In this document: in pieces, positions 30,615 to 43,929 of the stretch
Numbering within the stretch: position 1 is the stretch's first letter
Layout: each line of letters begins with the position of its first letter
Assembly (NCBI GenBank): GCA_949710005.1
Contig: OX453276.1
Span: 27,963,613 to 28,027,612 of the forward strand
DNA: 64,000 bases
Direction: 5' to 3'
DNA from: Ricordea florida
Taxonomy: Eukaryota > Cnidaria > Anthozoa > Corallimorpharia > Ricordeidae
The notes under the pieces: generated by a model
The model's database searches: none
What the model saw: the letters and a program-made list of their open reading frames with translations, nothing else
Told to the model about the DNA's origin: nothing
Translations under genes and position numbers: made by a program

Positions 30615-33600
30615 TCCACTCCTAAAATACAAGGCATATCCTCCCAATTATTTAGTTCGTCTTTTGTCATCCATTTGAATCCGTGGGTTGGTAATGGTTG
30701 GCACATGGCCCATCCATAAAGATTATTCGTGTCTAGGTATATTATAAATTCACTTGGTTTCGTTGGATCATAATGCTACATATATTTGTTATTGGCTTTA
30801 CCATATCTATTGCTAATCATTGACACACCACCTCTGGACCTGGTACCGGATTCTATCATATGAAGCATGTCGACATCTTTGAGTAATTCTGGTTTGACTC
30901 CAGTTAATTTCAAACATGCGTTCCATTCTAAACCAGTAGCCGTAAAATACCAGAGTGGTTCTAATTTATAATTTTCCAGACATTCCTCTCGGAAATTCTC
31001 AAACACATCCGCTAATAATAGCACATCAGATTTTAAATATAAGTCGTGGTAATGCTACACTGATTTCATACCAAATTCATTCCATACATTTTGTACGTGT
31101 TGGTAATCTTTTTGTAATTTTAACACACCAAAAGCACGTACCAACTATGGCAAGCAAACATTTGCATTCACCTCTTCTAAAATCTGGGAATCTATGGACC
31201 TTCATATCAAACAATCCAGCTCCGTATTTATATTTAAATCAAAATATAAACAGGTGCTCCTTCTAAGCCAAAAGTAGACTCTAACTTCGTCCGAACATGA
31301 ACATTTTTCTGATCTACTCCACTCTAGTTTTCCATCGTCAGCAGTGGCCAACTCGAAAGCCTACAGCTTCTTTGGCCACTGCACACGATACATCAGCAAA
31401 GTAATTCATCTCTTTTTTTTTCCTTCTTCTATTTTTCCTTTTGGCTCATTTTAATACCTATATTGTAATTATGTTTTTCTCTTGTAATCGTCGTGTAAAA
31501 TAAAGATTGAATTGAATTGAATTCGGAAATATTTTTTCCATTTAACTTGAAATAAAAATCTTCTTTTGTTGATAATTCTGAGGCTTTTAGTCTATCATAA
31601 TTCTCAAACCAATCATAGGGAAAATCTCCCTTTCTTTGCAATAATTCTAATTGGTTACCCTGATAGTAAGTCGATAAATGTATAAGTTTGTCTATTGGTA
31701 AATTCCCAACTAAATTATCTAAGCTAGTTGCCGTGAATCTAAAACTATCAATGAATCTTATATACATATATACTGAAAATTTTTTACCAGTTTTGTCTAC
31801 TCTAGTATCCACCCGTATTTGTTTTGAAAATGAAATATAACGTTCTTCCGTATTAGCAATGCAATCGATTCGACCACCAGTTTCCTCGATTAGGTTTAAT
31901 TTTTTAATGAACAGGTGAGAGTCGTGAGTATGTAACACAACTAGAATAAATTTTGGTTTTTTATAATTTATGTTGCATTCATTATGAGCTGCACCACGAT
32001 ATTTTAGCTGTTAAGTGAAAATGGTCTAAGACCTTATTACTGTCAAGTGGTTTTTCACAAATATGACAATGGGTCGCTTTATTGTAATCGATTTGATCCG
32101 AGGTTGATAGTATTACATCCATTGGATATTTGATCTTTTGGTAAATCTCTTGAGTCCTTTTTTCTAAGCCTAGAACAAATTCTTTCACGACATCATTCTC
32201 TTCGGATTTAGCTGTGTAATTTAGTAATTTTGGTTTACAAATCGCAATATCACTTGGTTGTAAGAAATAACAAAATCCAGACGGTGTTTGTTTCTTATAT
32301 TTTTGGGTAAAGCTTTTGTTTTCATTTTTTAAGAAAGTGTCTATCGTTTCAGAAAAACAATCAAAATCAGCATAAATAACAAAAGGTACTCGCATCTTTC
32401 GATTGTAATTTTTGAATTGGATTGTTTGGGGGGATTTATCTGGATTCATTGGCAATATTACATTTGCTTTCTCATGTTTACGACAAGATTTGTCATGTTT
32501 GGTCAGACTTCTCGCAATTAAACGAATTAAAACATCGAAAACAGAAGAATCTAGCATGTCCATGATTATTAATTTGAGATGATATGAGTCTACTAAAAAA
32601 TTCTTAATCCAGCAATAATGATTCGCATTCTCATTAGAAATAAACAGTAAATTTGTATATTGGTCTCTTTCTAGGATTCTGTCGCTATTTCTCAGTATGG
32701 AATCTTCTTGTTATACTGTTGTAACCAATAACATTAATAGAATATGGGTTACGTTTTTCAAATTCGTCTATGTCTTTATATTCTCAGGGTCCGAAATTAA
32801 CTTTTTTAGGCAGGCGCCAGCTGGCGACTGGAATTTTTTTTTCAGTCGCCATATGGAAAAATGAAATGTGGTCGCCAAAAAGCGACAATAAATTCTTCCT
32901 TTGCAGCGAAACACAAGCCACAACTTTTGGTCGCCAATTTTTCTTTTAAGAATCAGAACGAAGAGAACGTGTTTGGGGCCGCAATGGCGATTTTTCCGCT
33001 AACGAATAAGATTAAATACAAACACGCTGATTATTTATACACCTACCATTGAAAAACCACCACGAACGAATCAAATGCCGGCCATATACGCAGTTTCGTG
33101 CGACTGCCAAATGTTTCATGTCAACTTTATACCTTCTCTTGTCTCTACGTTTTGGAGAAGAAATGTACGCGACTGAAAAACTGCCGTTTGGTTCTTTGCT
33201 CTATGTTCAAAACGATCTTTCCTTTCGCGTTCTGTCAAGACGATCGACACATCGCTATGAAATAGTTAATCGCCCGCTGGCGTCCGGTTGTGAAATTCTG
33301 GTCGCCAGTGCAAAATTTTTGGTCGCATTGGCGACCAGGAAAGCGCAACTTCGGACCCTGATTCTACAGGGAATTTAATACTGGTCCAGTCAAATTTTTT
33401 AGAATTTTCTTTCCTTTGTGAGGTTAGCCTCTGTGGATCTTTTTTTACTGAAAAACGGCTGATGTGACGGCCCATTTAAAGCACTCGTTATCATTTAGAT
33501 TCTTAACATTAACCACCGCTTTTTTATCAGCAATGAATTTTGGTAATTGAATATAACTACTGCCGGAAATTGGATCCGCGTCCACAACTTGCATATCAAA

Positions 33601-33740
33601 ATGTTCAACATTGACGAATCGCCATACCATACCTTCGGCTTGAAATTATCAGATTCAGTTATTCATATAGGCTTACCAGCATTAAATCCAGCAAACATTT
33701 CTTCTGGTTCACATGTTGGGCAATCTAATTTGAGTCAATG
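30615..33740 (-). pseudogene. Polinton protein-primed DNA polymerase B, copy B
   Basis: The N-terminal domain (GSSYIQLPK...NVKN...ECFKW, 33,460-33,570) is followed by the segment split by the MITE at 32,785-33,360. Next is the Exo I-like motif in VIYADFDCF (about 32,350-32,375), an HCHICEKPL zinc-knuckle region (32,050-32,075), then ISEFN, DVLLLADVFE, a LEWNACLK block (about 30,900-31,030) and the motif A equivalent DTNNLYGWAM (about 30,705-30,740). The gene stops near 30,615 and abuts the capsid gene directly, so the motif B and YxDTDS-type motif C portion is lost. Several frameshifts (near 32,570, 31,960, 31,460, 31,080 and 30,770) add to the decay. Confidence 0.8.
32785..33360. mobile_element. 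hAT-like MITE in pPolB, copy B
   Basis: The 576-bp element has ends CAGGGTCCGAAATTAAC and inverted AACTTCGGACCCTG, and a 5-bp duplication ATTCT (32,780-32,784 and 33,361-33,365). Removing the element and one ATTCT brings the two flanking polymerase segments into one continuous frame, so the boundaries are exact. CAGGG ends fit hAT-type or related DNA transposons; the 5-bp duplication is short for hAT. Confidence 0.85.
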
Positions 33741-35153
33741 CAGAATCTGGGATTGGGGTGGTTGCGTTAAAATTTGTTGGGAATTTTGGTTTAAAAGGTG
33801 GTCGAAGTTTGGTTTACGTTTGGGAAGTTTTGGCGAAATTTGGTTTTAGTGGTGGACGAAAGCTGGGTTAAGTTTATGGAGTTTATTATTTTGTTGCTGA
33901 TTTTGGTGAGACCTCGTTAAAAATTTATGAAAAATTTATTTGGTTTTAGAGGCGCGTCATGATCGGCTACTCATCACGATTTCTCAATAACCAACGTTGT
34001 TGACGTTCAATTTGTGGTAAGGTGAACTTACGCCGTGATGATTTAGAAATATAGAAACAAGTAAAACTAAGCGCATTGTCGTAAGAAGGCATCAAAAGTG
34101 ATCAGTATCGTAGCTACTTCTGTAGCTACTTCTACTCACTTCGGAAATAAAGTCTGCACAATTCTATGTCACGTGGACCAGGGATTAACTGGATGTAATT
34201 ATTCGCAATTGTGTTGATATAAGCGCCATCTGTTCTCGCAGGCAAATTCACAGGAATCACGTACTGTAGTCTGACGGATTCAGATGCTTTAACGCAAAAG
34301 GGTTTACCCTTGATATCCCTAAATTAATGTTAAGCTTGTCTGTATACAATTTTCCCGTACACGCATATCTTGAACAGAAAATATCAAGGCCACTTCCGCC
34401 TTGACAGTGAGATTCGCCAAAGAACTTTTTAACAGCAACTTAGGGATAAGGAAACAATGATTCACAGTCTACAAAGGAATTTAAGTGAAGAACAACAAGC
34501 GAGGTTAAGATCGGAAAGTGAATTACAGCGAGAAAGAAGCGCGCTTGCACAACTGGAAGAAAACTGGCAACGTGAACGATTATCTTATGAGCAAGAACTG
34601 CAAACTAAAGAGAACACTTAAAGTCTCTGTGATGAATTTCATCGAAGTACATCTTAAAACACCTCTATAAGTTAAAGCCTACTTAACTGTTGCGAATCTG
34701 CTTCGTGATATTAAACTTTACAGAGCGAGGTGCAAAGTCCAATGTAAGAAATTACGACCTCAGCATATACATTACACGGACAGAAAAGAGCATTGGAAAG
34801 CTGAGCAAGAAAGGAAATCTTAACAAAACAACCATGTTACCTTCTGGTATATCCTGGTTTGTTAAACAAGAAACAAATGAAAGCAAATCCCTTCCCTCGA
34901 TCTTTAACTCAAATTTTATCAGAAGCCGATCAGACTTCGGCTCCTCGGACAGGTGAGCTTGAAGTGAACGACGCTACGTAAAACAACTTGAAATGACGAA
35001 AGACGGGTCTTAAAGGGGGGAAGAGACAATAGAAAGATAGTAAATAACCTATACCCCTTGAATTTAGCAAAGACGTTCGAAGGTTTTCAAGATTTATGTT
35101 TGTTTTGTGAAAATTTGTTCGTGTTTACGAAATTGGATCGCGGGGAAATTTAA
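33741..35153. other. No intact gene; spacer, copy B
   Basis: Same content as 9,237-10,649, with the coiled-coil fragment at 34,457-34,621. Nothing new. Confidence 0.5.
34457..34621 (+). pseudogene. Coiled-coil ORF fragment, copy B
   Basis: Identical to 9,953-10,117. Confidence 0.35.
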
Positions 35154-37024
35154 ATGGCCGCTTTATTTACACGTGAAGAAGTATTAGAGCAGGTTTTGAG
35201 CGAAAGCGATGGCTTTAAGAGTGATTATGGACGCTCAGATTCTGAGGAAGAATCCGGCGACGATGGCCGCGTTTGTGGTTATCCCAACGACCGAGGAGGG
35301 AATGCTTTTAGCATCGAGAGAAATGAAGATTCGTCTCAAGATGCTGGATCAGATGCCGGGGAATCAAGTTTCAGTTCTTGCTGATAATGGTCCTACAATT
35401 GTATTTGTGGACGAGTGCAACTCCGATGTTTTTGTGGTAAGACACAACGTTCAGACAGAAGCAAGTGAAGATGCTGTAACGTATGGAGAACAGGCAGCCA
35501 GGCCGGCACATCGACGAAGACGCCATGTGGTTCAAAGACGCGGCGGACAAGATCCTGTGGCGAACTTGCGATGGGGAAAGGGAGACGTCACAATTTCCAT
35601 ACCGGAATTAAGTGAAAGAGAGTGACGATCTCTTTGATTTTATTCGATTGCAATCGAACAAGAATGCTGAAATCAAGAGAAATGCCAACCCAGCCAAGCA
35701 TAAAAGCCCTTGGCAAGCAATAACTGATGTTGCTGAGTTGAAAGCATTCTTTGGACTTTGCCTTGCCATGGGCATTTTGAAATTGCCCAGAGTGGATATG
35801 TACTGGCAGAAGAAATAAAGTCTTTTTAAAGCAAATGACTGAGCTTCTATTATGTCACGCAATCGCTTCAATGCTATAACGCGTTACTTGAAGTTCTGTG
35901 ATGAAGAACTTGACAAGCCTGTAGTTCCTGCTGGACAGCCTGGCTGTGATAAACATTATAAAGTGAGAACATACCTTAGCTTAGTATGATACTGCCAAAG
36001 TATGAGGAAGAATGGATTTCTTCATAGTGGCTTGCCATTGATGAACAAATGATCGCATATCGTCGACGGGTGGGGTTTCGACAGTTTATTGCTAATAAGC
36101 CAAGCCGTTTTGGAATTAATGTGTGGGCAGTGGCTGATGCTAAATCAGTCTACATTTTGAAGCAGCAGATTTACACAGGGAAGAACCTGGAACAAGCTAA
36201 CTACCGAGATGATACCCCCTATGTTGGGCTTGCTCAGGGGGTGGTGACAGACCTTGTTCAAGGACATGACAATAGGGGATATATTCTTGTAACTGATAAC
36301 TTTTATTCCAGTCCAGCCCTGTCATTCAAACTCAAAGAAAAGGGGATTGACTCTTTAGGCACTGCAAAATCCTCTCCTAAAGGATTTCCTAAGGATCTCA
36401 TCTTCCCTTCCAAGCCAAAACCTCAACGGGGGCTGATGACTGGAGAAACTGTGACAACTAGCTTGCAGTGTCGTGGTTTGACAACAAAGGGGTGTATTTT
36501 CTGAGCACCATTCACAACCCAAGCTACACTGCAAATGTTGGAGACAAAGACCAAGTGGTGAGAAGAAGGAGCAAACAAGGAGTGGTCAATGTGCACTCTC
36601 CGCCACTGCTGAACAATATGTACATGTGACATTGACAGGGCAGGTCAAAACAACAGATACTACAGTGTTGGAAGGCAAAGTAAACGCCGGCCTCCTAGAG
36701 TTGTATTTCATCAAATGGAAACCTCTGTAAACAATGCATTTCTTATTTACAAAGCCTCAACCCAAGCTCCTAAAAGTGCCAGAGAATTCCGTATGCAATT
36801 AGCAACTAAATTGGGCAATTTGTCTGCATCACAGCATCAAAGAGTTGGCCGTAAACGAACAAGTGCAGACTGTGAACCAATGTTACAGAATGTGGGTGTC
36901 CATGTACCTCCTGTGGGAGAAAATCAAAGAGACAATGCCCATCACGATCAAATATATGTTGTATGAAATGTCAAGTCCACTTGTGTCTCAACTCTAGCAG
37001 GAATAGGTCAACATGCATAGTTTA
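35154..37024 (+). pseudogene. piggyBac-type transposase pseudogene, copy B
   Basis: Same structure and breaks as copy A. Differences are few: Cys for Phe in the acidic leader (GRVCGYPN), and Lys for Glu in the Val-Gly-Asp-x-Asp segment near 36,546. Confidence 0.8.
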
Positions 37025-37051
37025 ATATTTTGGTGTAGTTGGCGTCTGACC

Positions 37052-37279
37052 ATGAGTGAAAATAAAGAGGCAAGATTTACGGAGCCGAAAACGGTTTACG
37101 AAGAACGCAAGTTAGTCTATAAAACTATTCCCTCGTCAACCAAATATAAGAACAAATGGGCGGTAACAATGTTTGGCGAATGGCTGAAGTTAAGAGGTAC
37201 AAGTAGCGGTTTTAGATTGCGGTGCACATCTCAAGGCCTACGAACTACAGAGTATTCAAGCCTTGAGTGCAGACATTAA
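37052..37279 (+). pseudogene. Helical N-terminal domain fragment, copy B
   Basis: As 12,548-12,775; one Asp-to-Tyr change near the end. Confidence 0.3.
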
Positions 37280-37283
37280 TTGC

Positions 37284-38527
37284 TGAAATGGGTCCTGTTG
37301 CTTAGCTATTGGTTGTCCAAATTCGTGGAGGTAGTCAAAATGTCCGGGGAAAGATGTCGTCATAAAAGCGTATATAGCATTATAGCTGCTCTTGAGCGTT
37401 ATCTAGTGGAGAAAAACGTGTTCTGTAATTAGCATAAAATTTAATTAAAATTAAGTGTGTGTCTTGATCAGTGTTTTTTCATTGGGTATAAAGATACATG
37501 CACCTGACCAAAATGGGACACTACGATTAGCTAATAACCTTATCAATTATTAATGAGTTTGAGAAATATATGACACACTTGCAATGAGTGTATGTTCTTT
37601 GTGTACATTGTATGGTTTCAATGATGCTCTGAGAGGTACACAGAAAAGGTGTCCCCTTCCACTGAATGGAAATACCACATTAATAGATGTAACTATCAGA
37701 TAGAAAGATTATAAAAATGTTGAGGTTATAAACATTTGTTTCTCCGTAATAGAGGTTTCCCAGTGGGAATGTCAACCATACAGTATGACTGTGATTCTCA
37801 TCAGTAAATATTGTCAATTTGACATCATAAAAATGGAGGAAAGAGCAGTTAGAGAAAAGGTTCCTATCTTATGTTAACTTTTCTAAAGTAAGCTTTAACT
37901 TCACAACGGTGCTGTTGCATAAACAGTGAAACTGGCCATAGCCAACTCAAGGCTGCTAATCCAAAATTCCCATTTTCAGCGAAATGTTTATGTGTGTTGG
38001 GGTTAAGTAGGGGGCCATAGAACTCGAAGGTACAAACCCTTTGTGAAAAGGTTATGGAACTTGTCTATCCCAACGTACTATTATTGAAATATTTCAATCA
38101 CAGAATACATTGCTGTTTCAAATATATAGCAAACATAAATACTACTCATAAGTTAGTAATAACATTTTCTTTATTTTCAAATCAGAATTGCATTGATCAC
38201 TGATAATATTGCAGAACCAATGCTGAGTGTTTGTGAGTATCTTTTCTGTTGAAAATGCTAAACATAACTGCTAGATCAGGCAAATTGCCAATATGTTCAC
38301 TGTGGCAATATCAACTCACATAATTAGAAATGAGTGTTATCACAACAGCAACCTCTGTATTGGGAATTTCAGTTTAAAATGGAAAGGCTATCACTTCATT
38401 ACGGAAGAAAGCTACTTGCATTCGCATTGCAGTACTACAAGACTTCAATCTTTCATGTCTTTGCGGTTGGTTTCTGTTTTCCTTTCCAGGCAATTTTAAA
38501 CGACGAGATGGTAATCTGTTTTTTTAT
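37284..38527. other. No gene seen, copy B
   Basis: Same AT-rich spacer as 12,780-14,020. Confidence 0.5.
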
Positions 38528-38713
38528 TTGTCTTCAAAATTTGTGAAAAAAAGTTGTGTGTTATTAGGTGCAAGTCCAGATGGAATAATGCCATGCAGCT
38601 GTTGCAGTACGGCCAAAGTAGAGGAAGTGTCGAAATGTCTGTTGACACACAGAAATCAAAATCCTAAGGAAGCAGCCCTAGCAGTGAGAGGCTATTTTAA
38701 TAATTTCTCCTGA
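38528..38713 (+). pseudogene. YqaJ-like nuclease fragment, copy B
   Basis: Identical in translation to 14,024-14,209. Confidence 0.4.
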
Positions 38714-38895
38714 CAATTTAAAGGTTTAGAGAAAAAATAAAACAATTATTCCACTCAATCTCGTCGTGCATGAACTATAGCCAATCGTTGGCTATTAACT
38801 CATGTAAAACTCGATTTCCTGAAATAATTGCTAAATATATATACATATACATATATTAAAACTCTCGGCTCGATTTACTCGGGCTTGCGACCCAC

Positions 38896-39076
38896 CTGTC
38901 TGACCGGAAAAGACACTACAATCGCAAGGAACAATTAATTTTCTTTCGCCGGTTATGTTATCCTCGCCGTTGTCGTCATGTTTGCTTAAGCTTCCTACTG
39001 AGGTTCCTTCATTGGTATATACTAAAACAATTGAAAGTAAAAGGGATAAGAGCCAGATCCTCATTGTATGACTCAA
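38896..39076 (-). CDS. Orphan first exon with signal peptide, copy B
   Basis: Identical in translation to 14,392-14,572, including the CAG|GTGGGT donor. Confidence 0.4.
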
Positions 39077-39645
39077 AGGTTGACTCTGAGAGTGAAAGGG
39101 TTAAAAGTTAGAACCACACTGTATGACTCAAGGTTTGACTCTGAGAGTGAAAGGATCAAAAGTTAGAACCACACTGTATGACTCAAGATTTGACAGTGGG
39201 AGTGAAAGGGTTAAAAGTTAGAACCACATTGTATGACTCAAGGTTTGACTCTGAGAGTGAAAGGGTTAAAAGTTAGAACCACACTGTATGACTGAAGGTT
39301 TGACAGTGGGAGTGAAAGGGTTAAAAGTTAGAACCACATTGTATGACTCAAGGTTTGACTCTGAGAGTGAAAGGGTTAAAAGTTAGAACCACATTGTATG
39401 ACTCAATGTTTGACTCGGCCAGTGAAACGGTTAAAAGATAGAACCACATTGTATGACTAGAGGTTTGACTCTGGGAGTGAAAGATTTAAAAAATTAGAAC
39501 CACATTGTATGAATCAAAGTTTGACTCTGAGATTGAAAGGGTTGAAAGTTAGAACCCGGCACATTGTATGACTCAAGGTTTGACTCTGAGAGTGAACGGG
39601 TTAAACGTTAGAGCAAAATTGTATATGACTCAAAGTTTGACTTTG
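39063..39645. repeat. 55-bp tandem repeat, copy B
   Basis: One unit fewer than copy A: the missing unit is the second, of the GACAGTGGG subtype. Confidence 0.92.
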
Positions 39646-39938
39646 AATTTTAAGAATGCCTTGATCTTTTACATGTAAATTCCTGTATTTGCATCAAGGC
39701 GTTTCAATCCTTTCCCTTCCAGAAGTGCAGTCGTGGAACTTCCCCATACAAGAACACTGCAAAGCATGCCTAAATGTTAATGAGAATCATTACAATTATT
39801 AAGTCAGACACCATGAATTGTTCTGACACCAAATTCTCCACAGTAACTAAAATCCAAATGTGTGGCAGTCGCTTAAGAGAATTGCTGCTGAGATCTTGGC
39901 AGTGAAAACACAGCTACAGAGAATTAAGTGGATGTTCC

Positions 39939-39953
39939 CCTCCTCTCTCTCTC

Positions 39954-40021
<68 letters not shown>

Positions 40022-40281
40022 TCTCTTTCTCTTTCTCTCTCTCTCTCTTTTTTTTTTTCACACCCTTCAACAGGTCCAGAGTGTTGCTGCCTTTAACAAG
40101 ATTTAATTAAAACAAGATTTTGCCTTTAACAAGATTTAAAATCTGTCGAAGAGTGTGAAACCAATAAATCCTTGTTTTACGCAATGGTCTTTGTTACTCG
40201 GGCTACTATCACAGGTAGCCCTAGTCTAAGTTAAACTTTCCGGTCTATCAGTCTATCTATCTATCTATCTATCTATCTATC
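39939..40281. repeat. (CT)n and (TATC)n microsatellites, copy B
   Basis: CT run at about 39,939-40,055; TATC run at about 40,248-40,281. Confidence 0.95.
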
Positions 40282-40377
40282 GACAACGTCGAAAATCGGA
40301 CTACCCGCAGAGGCCTTTGGGTATTGCTATTATGAAAACGAGGCTGCGCACGAGGTCATCAAGTTATTGCTCCATCG

Positions 40378-40773
40378 ATGTTGGATGCGAAGAAGTTCGG
40401 GTTTCTCCTTGGAATGCTCACATTGCTTTCAAACGCACACGCCGTTCACGGTAGACCTACCCAAAACTACAACAGTGAGCACTTTTCGGCCAAGTCGTTC
40501 CGCGAACTCAAAGAAAACTCAATGAAAGCCATGAAAGCAAACTATGAACCTATGACAAACTCTGAACTATCTTTGAAAGCCAATGTTATGCACATGAATA
40601 CTACTAACTCTTGTATTGTCAGTTACTGTTGTCATTGGGATCCAAAAGCTGATGTTAATACACGAATTTTGTACAGCGACAAGACAGACGCGTCGTTGGA
40701 TGCCTCGAGTCAACAATTTGTGCAAGACAACATTACGCGAATAAACGAAGTAATAAGGATTTTTCTCATCTAA
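40378..40773 (+). CDS. Putative secreted protein, copy B
   Basis: Translation identical to 15,929-16,324. Confidence 0.4.
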   Translation: MLDAKKFGFLLGMLTLLSNAHAVHGRPTQNYNSEHFSAKSFRELKENSMKAMKANYEPMTNSELSLKANVMHMNTTNSCIVSYCCHWDPKADVNTRILYSDKTDASLDASSQQFVQDNITRINEVIRIFLI

Positions 40774-41420
40774 TTTAAGTTTTGGTAGCATTTTTGGATG
40801 AAGTTTTCTCAATTGCGGTCTGTCTCGTGCGTGGTCGCGTGGAAAGTAGTTGCAAGACAAAGACTTGACAACAAAAGCGTGATAACGCTCAAAGTTTGAT
40901 TACGCTTGCAGGTGAAACGGTTGACGTTACAAAGGATTGCTAGACATAATGGAATTTAAGACTGTTTCTAAAATCTATTGAACTTGTTGTTTGTTTATAA
41001 TAAAGTTCTTGGTAATCATGACCGCAAAACGGCTAACAATAACTCGGAGACTATGTTTGTCAGCCCCAATTCCCTCAGGCCTCTTTTCAAAATCATGTCT
41101 GGATTCTTTTCTTATTCAAACTCAAGTTTTTTTTCCTGCGTGGTGGTGTGGAAAGACATTACCGGGAACAGGGCCAATAAGGCTAAGTCGGAAGAATAGT
41201 ATATACGATTGAGGAGTAATATTGTTGTTTTTCCTACATATCGCTTCTTCGCCTTTGATGACTTGAAATCACGATGAATGGCATCAAGTTTCGCAATTGT
41301 TTTTCTCTCGTGGGAACAAAGAAAGCTGATTGGTCAACATTTATCCGATTAGTAAACAAATCCAATTATCACTAAAATTTCTGTGAAACCTTAGAAATCT
41401 CTCTGATAAAATTGCTTAGC

Positions 41421-43871
41421 TTAAACACGACGTCGACAAGAATTGCTATTAAGCAGAGTCGTGACAACGTGGACATATCCTAGATTTGTTGCTAAGTTTA
41501 GAGCTGTAAATCCACGAAGACAGTCTTTAGTTAAGGACCATTCCTCCCCCTTGAAGTATATATATCATCTGTTTAGGCGTATACTGGCAATGACCTGCTG
41601 GACGAATACAAGGAACATCGGGGTTTACACCATGGTTAATGAAAAGCTCTACCAACATGAGGTCGCCTCTGTAAACAGCATGATGGAGTGCTGGGTAGCC
41701 AAAAATATTAGTGCACGTAACGGACGGTTGCTGCCTTGCCAGAAGAATCTCAGTGACTCTTATATGCCCTCTAATGGCTGCTAAGTGCAGTGCTGTATTT
41801 AGAAACAAAAAAGCCTCTTTTTCTCGATATACCGATACATCATCGCATATAACACGGGTATTTTTGGAGCAGTGGTTGTTTTGTCCTGCACGCAACAGGT
41901 AATCTACTACCTCAATATTGTCCCCGCCTAATGCAGCATGCTTTAAAGTGAGTTCATCGAGCTTTGCACGAAAACTGTGGAGAACGTTCAAGATTTCAAG
42001 TCTTCCGTGCTGAGCTGCAAGATGAAATGGTGTTTCGCAAAACGCATTTGCGATACTGACATGGATCCCTCTCTGGGCCATAAACGATACAATTTCTTTG
42101 TATCCCAGTGTTGAGGCCACGTGTAGCATTGTTGACGAACAATGCATTATTCTAACTTGATCGATAAAGATAAAGTTAAACGAAAACGATAAAGGTGGTG
42201 GTACTGCAATGAGAATCATCTCTGTCTTAAATTCCTTTCCAGCAACAATAGTTTGGCAAGATTGACTGTTGTGGCTGATATTTGCACCCGCATCGTAGAA
42301 TACCTGAAGGGTTTTAAGGTGACCACCAATAATCGCAAGAAAGGCCGGCGTGAAGCCTTTGTCATCTCTTATGTCAACAAAAGTGAAATGTGGAGCTAGG
42401 AGCTTTGCAATATTCGGATTTTCCATTTGAGCAGATTTATGAAGTACTCTCCCTTGTCTTGCTCAAATAGTTGTCCAATCAAAGCCATCAAACATAACAC
42501 GGAGAAGATAAAGTTACCTAATCCGTGAGCGGATTCTTGGTACCGTTTACTAAAGTAACTCGACAACATCTTAGACGCTCTCTCGAAAGAAACGTAAAAG
42601 GCAGAACCTTCCTTTCCGTTGGACTTGAGCCAGTCAGTAACAGTCTGATGGTAAATGGTCACTGTGTCGTTATCACCACCATAAAGCAAAAAATGCGAGA
42701 GTTTGTTAAACTTTTGTAGGAATCCAAACTCGTAATCGAGATCAGATTGCTGGCCCTTTAGTATTTCGTACATCTCAAACTTGGTAAGCGGTACCGAACT
42801 GTATACGAGTATCTCAAGAATTCCGCGAACGTCTTCAAACTTCTCTTCCACTGGAAAAACTTGTTCAAAATACCTTCTGTAAGCACCAGCCAATGAGGAC
42901 GACAAAGATGTACCGTAGCTGCTCTGGTTCTCTGAGTCCACCACCAAAACTTGTAGCAAGGCCTTCACAATCATGAAATTTCCCTCACTCCGGTGTACAA
43001 GCTCTTCGATTAACGACCAAAACGGCGTGCTCTCGGTTAATCCAGTCAGCCACATACGATCAAAGGCAAAAAAGTACGATTGGTTTCCATACAGCACTTT
43101 TGTCAGGTAAGAGTCAATATCTTGCAATGTTCGACTATCGTTTGGCTGGAGATCGAGCTTAGATATGTGTCTACTGGAAAGCTGGTGTTCAGTTGGAAGT
43201 GCACGGGAGGTTAGAACCAGTTTTAGCCACTTTGGAAACTCGTGCAGCACGTCATTAAGCAGAGCCACTATAGCGCTTGATCTCGAAGTTTCCACTGGAA
43301 AACATTCGTCCAGGCCATCAAGAATAATGTATCGATGTTCCTTGAAATCTGGTCCGAAAATTTCTTTGAGCGGCTGAATAATTGATTCTAGAAAGCACGC
43401 AGTTGTATCATGATCACAGAGTTTGTCCAACGTCCGCTTAATAAGAGAATTTTCCCCTCTCAGAAGGCGCTCATACTCAACAACTCGAGAAGCAATCATT
43501 CGTGCTAGGTTTCGCACGAACTTTGCAGCGTCTTGCGTCGTCCTTTTTGAATAGGTGCAGACGTGATATCCGAGAATAGACTTGTGTATGATAACAGACG
43601 AAGTTTGAGAGCAGATTAGCTGAGCTAGCAGCGCGGACTTTCCGGAGCCAGGAGGACCTTGTATCACGACACCAGCGAGATTTGGTTGAGTCTCCATTAT
43701 CTCCTCCAGTTTATCGAAAACCCATTTTCTGCCAGTGAAGTGTTTTCTTGCGAGCTCCAAGCGTGGGCTAAAGTCGAATTCGGTAAGAGATGGAAAAAAG
43801 CTGTCATCTTCCAGTTTGAAGCCACATTCTGTTAAAAAAGTAGAGCAAAATAGTGTCATTAACGCTTCCAT
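41421..43871 (-). CDS. STAND NTPase with ankyrin repeats, copy B, frameshifted
   Basis: Same frame breaks as copy A, so they predate the duplication. Against copy A I see four changed residues: Lys to Val and His to Asn next to each other near residue 262 (KVLYGNQS), Arg to Gln (YFEQVF), and Thr to Pro near the ankyrin C-terminus. All the base changes I noticed alter the protein. Confidence 0.7.
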
Positions 43872-43921
43872 AATATAGAAATGGCCAGCAGTGTACGATA
43901 GGAAAAATGATATCAAAAATG

Positions 43922-43929
43922 CTTATATA
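43922..43929 (-). promoter_or_regulatory. TATA box of STAND gene, copy B
   Basis: TATATAAG on the minus strand, as in copy A. Confidence 0.45.

Larger units (their letters stand above)
25089..33740 (-). mobile_element. Degenerate Polinton/Maverick, complete span
   Basis: This is the best view of the element. From right to left it holds pPolB, minor capsid, TFIIB-like factor, ATPase fragment, membrane protein, small glycine-rich membrane ORF, a two-repeat protein and a capsid-like fragment. Neighbouring genes abut or overlap by a few bases, as in a compact viral genome, yet each is broken. Terminal repeats and a 6-bp duplication were not found. Confidence 0.8.
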
